From a virus, in IMG/VR virus record IMGVR_UViG_3300036832_000364, positions 1 to 39,356 of that record: 39,356 nt of DNA. One strand, given 5' to 3'. Shown piece after piece: positions 8,309 through 16,028 of the stretch (position 1 is the first letter of the stretch; every line of letters begins with the position of its first letter). A program made the position numbers and the translations under genes. Under the pieces are notes generated by a model, which saw only the letters and a list, made by a program, of their open reading frames with translations, had not been told where the DNA came from and made no database searches.

Positions 8309-11300
8309 ATGACGTTTGATTCCAATCCAGTCGATGCGCTCAAGGGTCTTGATCAGCGCATTGGCGTGTTGGAGCGCACTCAAACGCAATCAGGTGGAGG
8401 CATAAATACAGGCGTCAATCCAAATCAACCGTCAATGTATCGTGGCTCTGGTGCTGGTTGGCCAATCAAGACAAGCACTTGGACTGAAGTTGTCACGTGG
8501 GATACAACATACCAAGGGCCAGTGCCTATGGCCAATGGTATGTTCACGCCGGATTTCACTGGCTGGTATGAAGTAAACATCATGGGTCGTTGGGCTGGCA
8601 ACAATGCTGGCCGACGATTCATGACGCTTGCGGCACATAGCGGCACACCAGCGTCCGGCAACTATTCACAACTATTTTCCAGCAGCGCGTATGTCATGTA
8701 TCATTCTGGTACAATGGCATATTTCAATTTAACTGCCGGCACGACATATTCACTCTTTGTTTACCAAGATTCAGGATCGACACTCAACCTTGATCTCGCA
8801 GCAATATCGTTGGTGCCTCTTGGCGGCATCCGTGGTCCTGCTGGCCCTGCTGGTTCCACTGGTACTACTGGTGATCCTGGGCCTACAGGCGGTACTGGTC
8901 CTCCTGGTGCGACTGGTCCAGGTGGACCCCAAGGAGTCGGTGGACCACCTGGAAGTCCAGGAGTACAAGGTCCGCCAGGATTAGCTGGATCACCTGGGCC
9001 GCCTGGGATCGGCATTCCGCCAAATGGCGCCCAAGGCACAGCACTTATTAAGCGCAGCGCCGATGACTATGACGTGTCATGGGCAGACGTTTCTGGAACA
9101 GGAATCCCTGGGCCGCCTGGACCTGATGGGCCGACTGGGCCGCCAGGAGCAGATGGACCTGCTGGACCACAAGGCAATCCTGGTGATCAAGGACCAACAG
9201 GACCGACTGGCGCAGACGGCATTCAAGGTCCACCAGGCAACGATGGTGGGACTGGGCCTCAAGGGCCACCTGGAAATGACGGCGCAGACGGTGGACCTGG
9301 TCCCACTGGGCCTCAAGGCATGCAAGGTGAGCCTGGGCCGCCAATCAACATCGATGGCACAGTCGACAATGTTGGCGATTTACCAGACCCTTCAACAGTT
9401 CCAGATGCCCATGGCTATATCACAAATGATACAGGACATCTTTGGGTCTCAGACGGCCAAGGCAGCTGGCTCGATGCCGGCCCATTCCAAGGTCCAGCCG
9501 GTCCACCTGGTAGCGCTGGGAATGACGGTGCTGTCGGCCCACAGGGTGATCCTGGACCTGTTGGTCCACAAGGCGTCCCTGGTCCAGCGGGCAATGATGG
9601 CACGAGCGTTGAGATTCAAGGCAGCGTGCCAAATCAAGCAGCGCTACCAACAGATCTAACAACAGACGATGCGGGGAAAGGCTGGATCACAGACGATACA
9701 GGGCATCTATGGGTGTGGACTGGCCAGCAATGGACCGATGCTGGCGTAATCGTTGGTCCGCCTGGTGCTCGTGGCTCATTGTGGTGGCTTCAATACCAAC
9801 CGTATGCTACGCACGCCGACGTCCCATCCCCGCAAGAGCAAGACATATTTCTGTATCAAGATACCCACGAGTATTGGGAATTCCTCCAAGGCACTTGGCA
9901 TGATATCGGTACGCTTGGCGGGCCTGCCGGTGCTACTGGCGCAACTGGAGCTCCAGGACCTGCCGGTCCACCAGGGCAAGGCATACCGACTGGTGGCGCA
10001 ACAGGTCAATCGCTTGTAAAGATTGATGGTACTGACTACAACGTTCAATGGAAGACTGTAGCTGGCGGATATAGTACCGTTGCTTTGGCGACTGGTGGCG
10101 TGTGGAATGTCATTGCACCAAATAGCGTGCCGACTAATGGCCAGATATCATGTAGTGGCACAACGTCTGCCAACTCAACTTGGTTGCGATTCCATTTCTG
10201 GGATGCTAACAATCGACAGGTTGTGGCTATTCTCCAGGAATTGATGCCTGGCGATACCATTTCACTCGCAAGATCGACTACGTCATCTGACCTTGCGCGA
10301 TACGTTGTAACAGCATTGCCTACAACGAATACAGGCAGCCAGTATGTTGAGGTTGCTGTCTCATTTGTTGAGGCAATCGGCAGTAGTGGTGGCGCTCTTC
10401 CATCATGGGCCGCCGCTGTCGTAGACTTCAGCTATAACAATGGATCTGGTGGAAGTTCATCCGGCTCGTTCCCAACGGTTTCAACTGCTACAGACTTCAA
10501 CGCTTGCTTGTTGCCTGGCTTGTATTGGATATCATCCAATGCTACCAATGGTTTCCCGGCATACGCCACTGTTGGCAAAGGCATCTTGCGTGTCTACTAC
10601 TACACCACAGGCAGCATCAATTATTATGTGCAGCAATGGGACCAAGCAGATCACACAGCAAGTTACATTCCATCCAATCAGGTCTGGACTAGATCTGGTT
10701 TTGGGCAAGTTTCAGGCTCAATTGAGTGGACGCCATGGCAGCCAGTTGTCAACAATTCAACAGTCAATACATTTTCTGATTTCGACACCATCTTTGCACC
10801 AGGCACGTATCGCTATGCTTCAAGTGGTTTAGTCATAGTCTTTGCTGGACAACCTGGCACCAAGAGTGGCAGTGGCTACAACGTTTATCAGATGCAGCTG
10901 CAGCAAAGTGGTGCCATGTACATGCGAGCTCATACGGGTGTTGGCGGCTGGGGTCCGTGGAATCTGATTTCTGTTCCAGCTGGCGGACCTGTTGGCTATG
11001 TTCTAACAAAGAAAACAGCAACTGACTTTGACACAGCTTGGCAAGCGCCAGCTGCTACCGGCGTGCCTACCACCCGCAAAATCAACACAACTGCACCACT
11101 TGCCGGTGGTGGCGATCTCAGTGCTGATCGCACTCTTTCTATTTCCGTAGGCCAAGCTGCAGGCACTGTCGCTGCTGGTAATGACAATCGCTTTGTCATC
11201 CCAGGTGGCGCAGCCGGACAAGTGCTGACCAAAAACTCAGCGACTGATTGGGATTTCACTTGGGCAACACTTGCGGGATTGGTGCCGATCGGTGGTGCTG

Positions 11301-11992
11301 CTGGCCAAGCATTAGTCAAGGCAAGCGCCACTGATCGTGATCTTACTTGGGCTGGTGGCCCACAACCAGTTGTCAATTATGATGGCACAACAGCCAAGCT
11401 TGCTAGCGATGCCGTTTCGACATATCCATTAGGCATCAGCCAGCTATTCATGAGCAATACCAACGCATCTGCGGGTGGTTGGCCGATTACGACATACTGC
11501 CAAGTTGTCACAGAGCGCACACAGGATCCAGCTGGCTTTGCAACGAGTCAATGGTGTATGTCAGACACCAACTCGACACTGTTGGTATACTATCGTTCCG
11601 GAAATCAAAATGGCTGGACGGCATGGGTCCTAGTTGGCCAAGACACTGGCTGGAAGACTTTGCCTCTGGCCAGTGGGTATAAGGCATCTTCAGCTAATGT
11701 CACCCCAGTGTATCGAATCAAGAACGGCATTGTCTATTACCGTGGTCAGGTTGCTCCAACCTCTGGGTCATTCGCTGCGGCAGCAGTTATTATAGTCAGC
11801 GCATTGCCTGCTGAGGCACAACCCGATTTCACGGTCTGCAACTACGTGATGTGCGACGTCGCCACCAGCAGCAACAGCTACTCCGCGCGGGCATACATCT
11901 ATGGAAGCAACCCCACCAACATCTATATAGGCATTGGTACCGCAGGCGCGGTCTACGTTGATCTGTCGAGTCTGTCCTACCCAGTCGATTGA
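8309..11992 (+). CDS. Collagen-like tail fibre with knob-type C-terminal domains
   Basis: A 1227-residue protein. Residues 1-20 carry a helical start ([19 protein letters not shown]). Residues about 40-170 form a C1q/TNF-like or jelly-roll-like domain ([16 protein letters not shown]). Several Gly-X-Y collagen-like blocks follow near residues 173-237, 265-345, 390-430 and 545-560. Between them are repeated beta modules containing [15 protein letters not shown] and [15 protein letters not shown]. The C-terminal half has pyocin-knob-like segments ([26 protein letters not shown]) and the fibre linker [20 protein letters not shown]. It is likely the host-binding fibre; the repeats are coding, not satellite DNA. 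Confidence 0.88.
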   Translation: MTFDSNPVDALKGLDQRIGVLERTQTQSGGGINTGVNPNQPSMYRGSGAGWPIKTSTWTEVVTWDTTYQGPVPMANGMFTPDFTGWYEVNIMGRWAGNNAGRRFMTLAAHSGTPASGNYSQLFSSSAYVMYHSGTMAYFNLTAGTTYSLFVYQDSGSTLNLDLAAISLVPLGGIRGPAGPAGSTGTTGDPGPTGGTGPPGATGPGGPQGVGGPPGSPGVQGPPGLAGSPGPPGIGIPPNGAQGTALIKRSADDYDVSWADVSGTGIPGPPGPDGPTGPPGADGPAGPQGNPGDQGPTGPTGADGIQGPPGNDGGTGPQGPPGNDGADGGPGPTGPQGMQGEPGPPINIDGTVDNVGDLPDPSTVPDAHGYITNDTGHLWVSDGQGSWLDAGPFQGPAGPPGSAGNDGAVGPQGDPGPVGPQGVPGPAGNDGTSVEIQGSVPNQAALPTDLTTDDAGKGWITDDTGHLWVWTGQQWTDAGVIVGPPGARGSLWWLQYQPYATHADVPSPQEQDIFLYQDTHEYWEFLQGTWHDIGTLGGPAGATGATGAPGPAGPPGQGIPTGGATGQSLVKIDGTDYNVQWKTVAGGYSTVALATGGVWNVIAPNSVPTNGQISCSGTTSANSTWLRFHFWDANNRQVVAILQELMPGDTISLARSTTSSDLARYVVTALPTTNTGSQYVEVAVSFVEAIGSSGGALPSWAAAVVDFSYNNGSGGSSSGSFPTVSTATDFNACLLPGLYWISSNATNGFPAYATVGKGILRVYYYTTGSINYYVQQWDQADHTASYIPSNQVWTRSGFGQVSGSIEWTPWQPVVNNSTVNTFSDFDTIFAPGTYRYASSGLVIVFAGQPGTKSGSGYNVYQMQLQQSGAMYMRAHTGVGGWGPWNLISVPAGGPVGYVLTKKTATDFDTAWQAPAATGVPTTRKINTTAPLAGGGDLSADRTLSISVGQAAGTVAAGNDNRFVIPGGAAGQVLTKNSATDWDFTWATLAGLVPIGGAAGQALVKASATDRDLTWAGGPQPVVNYDGTTAKLASDAVSTYPLGISQLFMSNTNASAGGWPITTYCQVVTERTQDPAGFATSQWCMSDTNSTLLVYYRSGNQNGWTAWVLVGQDTGWKTLPLASGYKASSANVTPVYRIKNGIVYYRGQVAPTSGSFAAAAVIIVSALPAEAQPDFTVCNYVMCDVATSSNSYSARAYIYGSNPTNIYIGIGTAGAVYVDLSSLSYPVD

Positions 11993-12008
11993 GATAGAAG
12001 GAGATCCA

Positions 12009-12281
12009 ATGACTTACTATGATGTGTCATTGCTAGCAAGTGATGGCGACTTTGCTCAACGGTGCATGGCTTGCTACGCAACAGAACACGCAAACACAAG
12101 CTCAAGCGATACTGCTGCCTGGTGGAGTGAGAATGTCTGGGCAATGGCCGCTCAACCAGGCTTTGGCGATGCCTATGCATCAGCAATTGCTGGCGAGGTT
12201 GCCAACCCAGGCCGTGACCCGTCGGTCATCAGCGATGCCCAGATTCTGTCTGGCGTTCAGTCAATTCCGCCTGCACCGTAG
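12009..12281 (+). CDS. Small protein following the tail fibre
   Basis: A 90-residue protein with a strong ribosome site (AGAAGGAGATCC) before the ATG at 12009. The sequence (YYDVSLLASDGDFAQRC ... DAQILSGVQSI) has the layout of a small phage protein often found just after tail fibre genes, with an opening 'LA-D-x-F' helix and a closing 'SDAQI-xxVQ' element. Its function is unknown; a virion-accessory or pre-lysis role is possible from position. Confidence 0.65.
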   Translation: MTYYDVSLLASDGDFAQRCMACYATEHANTSSSDTAAWWSENVWAMAAQPGFGDAYASAIAGEVANPGRDPSVISDAQILSGVQSIPPAP

Positions 12282-12284
12282 CAT

Positions 12285-12539
12285 GTGGACACGCCATGGC
12301 TCACAGGACTAGCAGCGCTCATATCGGGCGTTGCTGGCGTGTTGCTGTCAATCAGACGCGCAAAGTCCAAGGAGCGCAAGGCTGTAAACGATGAATTACA
12401 TGATGTCGAGGGCATGCTGGACACTGAGCGCAAGGCCAACATCAAATGCGAACGAGACAAGCATCTGTTGAGCCTAATCCTTGCGCGACACAACATCCCG
12501 TTGCCTTGGGATGCGACCAAAGATGAAGAGCCCAACTGA
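12285..12539 (+). CDS. Small single-pass membrane protein with coiled coil
   Basis: An 84-residue protein from the GTG at 12285. Residues 5-22 (WLTGLAALISGVAGVLLSI) form one membrane span, followed by a basic stop (RRAKSKERK). A charged coiled-coil-like stretch follows (ELHDVEGMLDTERKANIKCERDKHLL). Location after the tail fibre and topology are compatible with a holin-like or spanin-like accessory, but there is no family match I can name. It overlaps the next gene by 17 bases. Confidence 0.6.
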   Translation: MDTPWLTGLAALISGVAGVLLSIRRAKSKERKAVNDELHDVEGMLDTERKANIKCERDKHLLSLILARHNIPLPWDATKDEEPN

Positions 12540-13104
12540 TATTGCACATTTCGTATTCAGAACGCCTGCCGTGGCATTCGTTTGCTGCGGCATTTTCATT
12601 GCCGGGACTGTAATTGCTTTGGCGGCAACATCATCGACGCCCAAGCCAACATCGAACACAGTGTATGTACCGATACCGGGCCCAACAGGCCCAATCGGTC
12701 CACGTGGCCCACAAGGCCAGCAAGGAGCACAAGGTGTACCGGGCGCACAAGGTGGACAAGGTCTCCCTGGCCAACAAGGCAATCAAGGTCTACATGGTGC
12801 TGATGGGATCAATGGCAGTAATGGGATTGCTGGTAATTCTGGACCGCGTGGTGCAGTAGGCCCACGAGGCCCACGAGGCAAGTCTGGTGCGAGCGGTAAG
12901 CCTGGGCCGACTGTGACGCAAACGATCGTGGTGCGCGTCAGCCCGACACCTGGCCCAACGCGAACGATTACGGAAACAGAAACGCCGACACCGAGCCCTG
13001 CCCCAACCCCCGCATGCCCCACTGGTTTCGATTTCAGAACGATTTCGGTTCACGAAAGAGAGCCTGAGGCTACGGCCACGATTGCGGTGTGCGTTCGATC
13101 TTGA
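12523..13104 (+). CDS. Membrane-anchored collagen-like protein
   Basis: About 193 residues from the ATG at 12523 (an alternative ATG lies at 12511). Residues about 10-35 (FRTPAVAFVCCGIFIAGTVIALAA) form a single hydrophobic anchor. A Gly-X-Y collagen-like stalk of about 75 residues follows (GPTGPIGPRGPQGQQG ...), then a Pro/Thr-rich linker (ETPTPSPAPTPACPTG) and a short C-terminal tail with two cysteines. It looks like a surface-displayed stalk anchored in the host envelope rather than a virion fibre, which is unusual. It is the last gene before the long non-coding region. Confidence 0.65.
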   Translation: MKSPTDIAHFVFRTPAVAFVCCGIFIAGTVIALAATSSTPKPTSNTVYVPIPGPTGPIGPRGPQGQQGAQGVPGAQGGQGLPGQQGNQGLHGADGINGSNGIAGNSGPRGAVGPRGPRGKSGASGKPGPTVTQTIVVRVSPTPGPTRTITETETPTPSPAPTPACPTGFDFRTISVHEREPEATATIAVCVRS

Positions 13105-13150
13105 GGAGAGTCGATCTTGTGAGCTAATCGAACTAGTGTTCTCGATCTTG

Positions 13151-13183
13151 AAAGTGCGTCGTTCGAATTGAACGGCGCATTTT
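13151..13183 (+). terminator. Terminator-like hairpin after the late operon
   Basis: A 14-bp stem (arms at 13151-13164 and 13170-13183, with some G-T pairs) closes a five-base loop GAATT. The 3' arm ends in TTTT. It lies 46 bases beyond the last gene of the late operon, the expected place for its terminator. The T run is short, so efficiency is uncertain. Confidence 0.55.
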
Positions 13184-13313
13184 CGATTTCTCGTTGTCGA
13201 TCTTGAACGGCTCTGGGAACGATCTTGAACGGCTATTCGAACGTATGTTCTCGATCTTGAACCCCGGTTACCTAGGAGTAACCTATGAGCGAGCCGTGAG
13301 CCTAGGATCAAAT

Positions 13314-13372
13314 CTAACAAGATCGACTTCTAGGGGGTGTTAGGACACCTAGAAACGATTCGATCTTGTTAG
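13314..13372 (+). other. Long imperfect hairpin containing the CGATCTTG motif
   Basis: Arms at 13314-13326 and 13360-13372 are perfectly complementary over 13 bases (CTAACAAGATCGA and its complement). Inside them a second pairing TTCTAGG/CCTAGAA (13328-13334 and 13348-13354) continues the structure. Both outer arms contain the 8-mer of the array, so the hairpin may be a by-product of two inverted operator copies or a structured RNA. Confidence 0.6.
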
Positions 13373-13499
13373 GAACACAACAGGACAGCAATGCGGGGCT
13401 GTTCTGCCGGTCGCCAGGGTCCGGCGGAAGGCCTGTCTCGGCGTGAACCTTAGAGAACGCTTAGATCGCCTAAAAAATCTTGAAAATATTTTCGTGATT

Positions 13500-13534
13500 C
13501 GGGAATTTTTCGGGATTCCCGTACGTTGGTACGG
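13500..13534 (+). other. Two overlapping alternative hairpins
   Basis: CGGGAAT (13500-13506) pairs with ATTCCCG (13515-13521). CCGTAC (13519-13524) pairs with GTACGG (13529-13534). The two share bases 13519-13521, so they cannot both form fully. This is the arrangement of a small attenuator-type switch, although no ligand or peptide is evident. Confidence 0.4.
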
Positions 13535-13711
13535 ATGTACCACACAGCAACTGAAGAGCACGACGGACGGAAAGCCCTGAGCCGCTAGCGCGGCGAGGAT
13601 GTCGCTACCGGGCCGAAAAACTACATCGGAACGTTCCCCCACCCCGGTAGCACCGGGTAGGTCGAGCACCGTAGTTCCAGCGCCGAGAGGCAGCAGGAGG
13701 TGCGACGAACG

Positions 13712-13817
13712 CTTTCCAAGATCGAATCCAATACACGCCGATCCACTGCGGTTATTCGATCTTGAGATCGTGCGACCTAACCACGTGGGCCCCGTGATAA
13801 ATCACCGGTCAGACCGG
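13712..13817 (+). repeat. Diverged copy of the stem-loop found in the degenerate hammerhead
   Basis: An 11-bp stem (13717-13727 with 13754-13764) closes a 26-base loop. Its interior (ATACACGCCGA ... ACTGCGGTT) is nearly the same as the loop at 13899-13925. A hairpin-forming CACG ... CGTG (13782-13796) and then ATAAATCACCGG follow, which line up loosely with stem I and the CCGATGAGATCACGG of the downstream copy. No intact GAAA or CTGATGA core is present. It appears to be an older or remodelled paralogue. Confidence 0.45.
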
Positions 13818-13872
13818 GCTCGATTGCTTCCGATGTTCTGCTACAGAGGAACATGATTCTTCTCATTCCTAA

Positions 13873-13973
13873 CGTCGAAATGGCGTTCAAGATCGAATCT
13901 CATACACGCCGAACTACTGCGGTTTTTCGATCTTGAACGTCATCCACGGGTAATCTCCCGTGCCGATGAGATC
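13873..13973 (+). ncRNA. Degenerate type II hammerhead ribozyme (U4 to C)
   Basis: The order matches the eleven canonical copies: GAAA at 13877-13880, a 17-bp stem III (arms 13881-13897 and 13926-13942), UC at 13943-13944, a 6-bp stem I CACGGG/CCCGTG with loop TAATCT, then CCGATGA at 13963-13969. The core U at position 4 is C, and stem II is reduced to three pairs (GTC with GAT). The putative cut would leave a 65-nt leader before the next gene, as in the active-looking copies. It is probably crippled or very slow. Confidence 0.65.
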
Positions 13974-14009
13974 ACGGAATGAACTCAAAACTCACAAGGA
14001 GTGAGAGTA

Positions 14010-14426
14010 ATGAAGGTCATCAACTACGACAGCAAGGTTTTCTACACCGGCAAGGGTCGGCACTTCCACGTGTTCGACGATTGCCGTGGGCTTTGGCAGG
14101 GTCGGACTAACTCGATGAAGTATGGTCGTGAGCTTCACGGTGAGGGTGACCTCACCTACCAGGAGGCTGTCCACCTCAACCTTTACGGTTGCGAATTCTG
14201 CCACCGTCGGCTGGGCGTTTCCGTCCCCGATGAGTGCTCGCTGAAGGTTGCTCGTGCGCGCAACGCTGCGGCACGTGCGGCCAAGCGTGCGGCCAAGGCT
14301 GAGGCTGCTGTTTCCGTTGAGATTCCGGTTATCGAAGCTACCAACACCACCCCGCAGGTGGACGTTGAGGCTTTGATTTCCGAAATCCAGAAGATGCTTG
14401 CTCAGCTTGAGCTTGCCATCGCGTAA
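14010..14426 (+). CDS. Hypothetical early protein with HFHVFDDCR / CEFCHRR motif
   Basis: A 138-residue protein; the ATG at 14010 follows AAGGAG at 13996-14001, so the in-frame GTG at 14001 is not used. The N-terminal half (RHFHVFDDCRGLWQGR ... LTYQEAVHLNLYGCEFCHRR) has His and paired Cys spaced like small metal-binding modules seen in actinophage proteins. An Ala/Arg/Lys-rich helix and an acidic C-terminal helix (VEALISEIQKMLAQLELAIA) follow. Codons end more often in C or G than in the downstream operon, which may mean high expression. First gene of the ribozyme-separated block. Confidence 0.75.
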   Translation: MKVINYDSKVFYTGKGRHFHVFDDCRGLWQGRTNSMKYGRELHGEGDLTYQEAVHLNLYGCEFCHRRLGVSVPDECSLKVARARNAAARAAKRAAKAEAAVSVEIPVIEATNTTPQVDVEALISEIQKMLAQLELAIA

Positions 14427-14494
14427 GGTCGAAACACCCTGTAAAACAACAGTTTTGCGGGGTGTCCGCCGGTTACTCCGGCGCTGATGAGACC
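14427..14494 (+). ncRNA. Type II hammerhead ribozyme 1
   Basis: GGTC (14427-14430) pairs with GACC (14491-14494) as stem II. GAAA is at 14431-14434. Stem III is 13 bp with G-T pairs and an AACA loop. Cleavage is expected after C14466. Stem I is CGCCGG/CCGGCG with loop TTACT, followed by CTGATGA at 14484-14490. It starts directly after the TAA of the upstream gene and leaves a 63-nt leader before the next ATG. Confidence 0.95.
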
Positions 14495-14529
14495 AGTTCG
14501 AAATCAGAAAAGACAAGGAGAGAATCACG

Positions 14530-14703
14530 ATGTACCTGATGGCGTTCAATCGCTACCACCGTCACGAGCACCTCGTGCCTAAAGGCACGATGGTCACGCT
14601 CTGTGGGCGAGACGCAACGTACATGGCACGATTTCGGAATTCGGAACGTGGTATGGACGCCAAGGTCAGGCCGCTTTGCCCCAAGTGCGATGCGGCCAAG
14701 TAA
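14530..14703 (+). CDS. 57-residue Cys-containing small protein
   Basis: ATG at 14530 behind AAGGAGAGAATC. The protein is basic (MYLMAFNRYHRHEHLVPKGT ...) and ends with CGRD ... LCPKCDAAK, a possible zinc-binding pair of cysteines plus two histidines near the N-terminus. It is bounded on both sides by hammerheads, so it would be made from a monocistronic message. No family recognised. The strong ribosome site and the ribozyme on each side argue that it is real despite its size. Confidence 0.75.
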   Translation: MYLMAFNRYHRHEHLVPKGTMVTLCGRDATYMARFRNSERGMDAKVRPLCPKCDAAK

Positions 14704-14760
14704 GGTCGAAACACCTTGTAAAACAAGGTGTCTGAGCGTAACGCGCTCACTGATGAGACC
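14704..14760 (+). ncRNA. Type II hammerhead ribozyme 2
   Basis: Stem II GGTC/GACC (14704-14707 with 14757-14760). GAAA at 14708-14711. Stem III CACCTTG/CAAGGTG with loop TAAAA. Cleavage expected after C14732. Stem I TGAGCG/CGCTCA with loop TAACG. CTGATGA at 14750-14756. It begins right after the stop codon and leaves a 56-nt leader. One of the most compact copies at 57 bases. Confidence 0.95.
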
Positions 14761-14788
14761 AGTAAGTTTCAAGTTGGGAGAGGATATC

Positions 14789-14986
14789 ATGGAGCGTAAG
14801 CCAAAGCGCAAGGTTGTATTGCCGCGCTGCAAACACGGCTTGGAAATGCCAATGCTTTCCTGCCATGAATGCGCACCGATGGTTTCTGAAAACGAAGCCA
14901 AAGCAATCACCAAGCTTAGCCAAGGCAAATTGCTTCTGAATCCGAAAACAGGTCGAAACACCCAAGAATCACAGGAAAACAACTAA
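14789..14986 (+). CDS. 65-residue protein with CKHG / CHEC motif
   Basis: ATG at 14789 after GGGAGAGGATATC. The N-terminal 12 residues are very basic (MERKPKRKVVLPR), followed by CKHGLEMPMLSCHEC, a small CxH..CxxC metal-binding-like knuckle, and a polar C-terminal tail. The last 12 codons and the stop overlap the 5' part of hammerhead 3, so its 3' coding sequence is constrained by ribozyme pairing. Function unknown. Confidence 0.75.
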   Translation: MERKPKRKVVLPRCKHGLEMPMLSCHECAPMVSENEAKAITKLSQGKLLLNPKTGRNTQESQENN

Positions 14987-15042
14987 CCAATGCCTGGTTA
15001 TCCTTGGGTGTCTGCCGGTAAATTGCCGACACTGATGAGACC
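14951..15042 (+). ncRNA. Type II hammerhead ribozyme 3 (overlaps coding sequence)
   Basis: Stem II GGTC/GACC (14951-14954 with 15039-15042). GAAA at 14955-14958. Stem III CACCCAAG/CTTGGGTG is enlarged by an insert with its own hairpin AACCA/TGGTT. Cleavage expected after C15012. Stem I is TGCCGG/CCGACA with one C-A mismatch. CTGATGA at 15032-15038. The stop codon of the upstream gene (14984-14986) lies inside the stem III insert. Leader of 61 nt. Confidence 0.92.
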
Positions 15043-15073
15043 AGAAAGTCTCGACGTCAATAGGAGACGCGCG

Positions 15074-15298
15074 ATGAGCAATCGCAGGAAGATCAAGCAG
15101 GACAAAGCCAGTCTAGTTGGCAGTCGTCGCAATGGTGGACATTATGTCCACGATGACGGCTCAATTGGAATGGGTATGGGTCCGGACGGAAAAATGACCA
15201 AAGTCTTTCCTGAGGATCTTTTGCCGGGTGGTCGGTTCGCTGACCCCAAGCAGAAATTGTCCGTCGATGAGCTGAAGTCCATTCTGGATGAAAGCTGA
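15074..15298 (+). CDS. 74-residue hypothetical protein
   Basis: ATG at 15074 after AATAGGAGACGCGCG. A basic N-terminus (SNRRKIKQDKASLVGSRR) leads into a glycine-rich stretch (GSIGMGMGPDGK) and a short acidic helix (SVDELKSILDES). It sits alone between two hammerheads. I recognise no family; the basic N-terminal tail could bind nucleic acid. Confidence 0.7.
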   Translation: MSNRRKIKQDKASLVGSRRNGGHYVHDDGSIGMGMGPDGKMTKVFPEDLLPGGRFADPKQKLSVDELKSILDES

Positions 15299-15300
15299 AA

Positions 15301-15368
15301 GGTCGAAACACCTTGTAAAATAACAGTTTTACAGGGTGTCTGTCGGTATTTCCGGCACTGATGAGACC
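15301..15368 (+). ncRNA. Type II hammerhead ribozyme 4
   Basis: Stem II GGTC/GACC (15301-15304 with 15365-15368). GAAA at 15305-15308. Stem III is 12 bp (CACCTTGTAAAA with TTTTACAGGGTG) with loop TAACAG. Cleavage expected after C15340. Stem I TGTCGG/CCGGCA with loop TATTT. CTGATGA at 15358-15364. Closely related to copy 1 in its stem III. Leader of 61 nt. Confidence 0.95.
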
Positions 15369-15401
15369 AGAAGTTCTCAACACCCAGAAAGGGTGAACGT
15401 T

Positions 15402-15857
15402 ATGAATGACATCGTATTTCCATACGGTGAAATGAACGAACGTGAGGCCAAAATCTCACGCGTCGTGGAGCGGCATTTACGCCAGCTCAAGGAGACTCGC
15501 CAATTCCGCTGGAATGGCTATCACAATTTGGCCACCTTCATTGGTGAACCGAATTGTGAGCGTGCCGTGGCGAACACATGCGCCCGATTGCCATGGAAAT
15601 ATGGTGTTCCGGTGTTTATGTTCACCAAGCAAAATGGCACCGGGAATATCTGGACCGGATGGGCCAAACGTCAGCCGAATTTCTTTGCCATCAAGGCACG
15701 TGATGAGGTTGACCGATGGCTTATTGGCATTCCCAAGATGGGCGACGATTTCCTGACTGCTGAGCGTTATCCCATTGGTAAGCAAATGTTGCTCCCTGAG
15801 CTTGAAGAGTTCATGAAAGACTTCCCAAGTCTTGATGAGCTAATCGAGCGCAGCTAA
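15402..15857 (+). CDS. 151-residue hypothetical protein
   Basis: ATG at 15402, after GAAAGGGTGAACGTT. The sequence has an N-terminal charged helix (NEREAKISRVVERHLRQLKETR), a central region with aromatic residues (WKYGVPVFMFTKQNGTGNIWTGWAKRQPN) and an acidic C-terminal helix (LLPELEEFMKDFPSLDELIERS). No membrane segment and no motif I can assign. Flanked by hammerheads 4 and 5, so probably expressed as its own message. Confidence 0.7.
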   Translation: MNDIVFPYGEMNEREAKISRVVERHLRQLKETRQFRWNGYHNLATFIGEPNCERAVANTCARLPWKYGVPVFMFTKQNGTGNIWTGWAKRQPNFFAIKARDEVDRWLIGIPKMGDDFLTAERYPIGKQMLLPELEEFMKDFPSLDELIERS

Positions 15858-15936
15858 GGTCGAAACACTCACGAAAACCCTTGCAAAATAAGGGTTTCCG
15901 TGAGTGTCCGTGGGTTATGCCCACGCTGACGAGACC
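15858..15936 (+). ncRNA. Type II hammerhead ribozyme 5 (CUGACGA core)
   Basis: Stem II GGTC/GACC (15858-15861 with 15933-15936). GAAA at 15862-15865. Stem III CACTCACG/CGTGAGTG is extended by an inner AACCCTT/AAGGGTT helix. Cleavage expected after C15908. Stem I CGTGGG/CCCACG with loop TTATG. The core is CTGACGA at 15926-15932; position 7 is the one variable base of the consensus, so activity should be kept. The downstream leader is 146 nt, longer than in any other copy. Confidence 0.93.
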
Positions 15937-15960
15937 AATAATTCACGGCCATACAGCCGG

Positions 15961-16028
15961 GAATTACTCGCGGGTAATTCAGGCCATACCAGACGGTATG
16001 GCCTAGGATGAGGGTAGGGAATTTCCCT
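15961..16028 (+). promoter_or_regulatory. Structured extra leader of the DEPPF-tailed gene
   Basis: Three further hairpins follow hammerhead 5: GAATTA/TAATTC (15961-15980), a perfect 9-bp GGCCATACC/GGTATGGCC with loop AGAC (15982-16003), and AGGGAA/TTCCCT (16016-16028). A ribosome site GGGAGG precedes the GTG at 16055. No other gene of the block has such a leader, so it may regulate or stabilise this message. A promoter hidden here is also possible. Confidence 0.5.

Larger units (their letters stand above)
13096..13935 (+). repeat. Iterated CGATCTTG motif array
   Basis: The 8-mer CGATCTTG occurs on the + strand at 13096, 13112, 13143, 13198, 13220, 13252, 13361, 13757 and 13928. Its complement CAAGATCG occurs at 13318, 13717 and 13888, making 12 copies in about 840 bases. 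Several are extended to TTCGATCTTGAA or TCTTGAAC. Three of the complementary copies pair with + strand copies as stem-loops. This could be an operator array for a phage regulator or a family of phage promoter elements. Confidence 0.7.
13105..14009 (+). other. Long non-coding, hairpin-rich region between late and early genes
   Basis: About 900 bases without a supportable gene. They hold a terminator-like hairpin, the CGATCTTG motif array, and a hairpin GGTTAC/GTAACC at 13266-13283. Short perfect hairpins CCCGGT/ACCGGG (13643-13657) and CCGGT/ACCGG (13805-13817) follow, together with a long-range AACTAC/GTAGTT pairing around 13619-13676. Two related stem-loops come next, the second being the stem III of a degenerate hammerhead. 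The ribosome site AAGGAG at 13996-14001 serves the next gene. I infer a regulatory or transcription start region for the early genes; I cannot place a promoter with confidence. Confidence 0.6.

Noticed and set aside
8761-9662. Frames opposite and beside the collagen-like region
   Set aside because: The Gly-Pro-rich triplet repeats create long open frames in all phases; only the main fibre frame has context and domain ends.
8830-9980. Tandem DNA repeat or recombination hot spot
   Set aside because: The periodicity is the Gly-X-Y codon pattern of the fibre protein; codons vary, so it is not a DNA-level satellite.
13480-13520. A specific promoter around TTGAAAATATTTTCG
   Set aside because: A -35-like TTGAAA is present but no convincing -10 box at the right spacing, so I do not annotate a promoter.
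13560-13690. Another self-cleaving RNA family (GAAA next to AACTAC/GTAGTT pairing)
   Set aside because: The pairing exists but there is no U16.1-H17 after it and no CTGANGA, and I could not match another ribozyme consensus.
13599-13856. 85-codon + strand frame in the non-coding region
   Set aside because: No ribosome site, Arg/Pro-rich low-information sequence, and it runs through conserved hairpins and CGATCTTG copies.
13105-14009. tRNA genes or an attachment site
   Set aside because: Several short GC hairpins were inspected, but no cloverleaf with anticodon and T-arm consensus was found, and no integrase gene is in the window.
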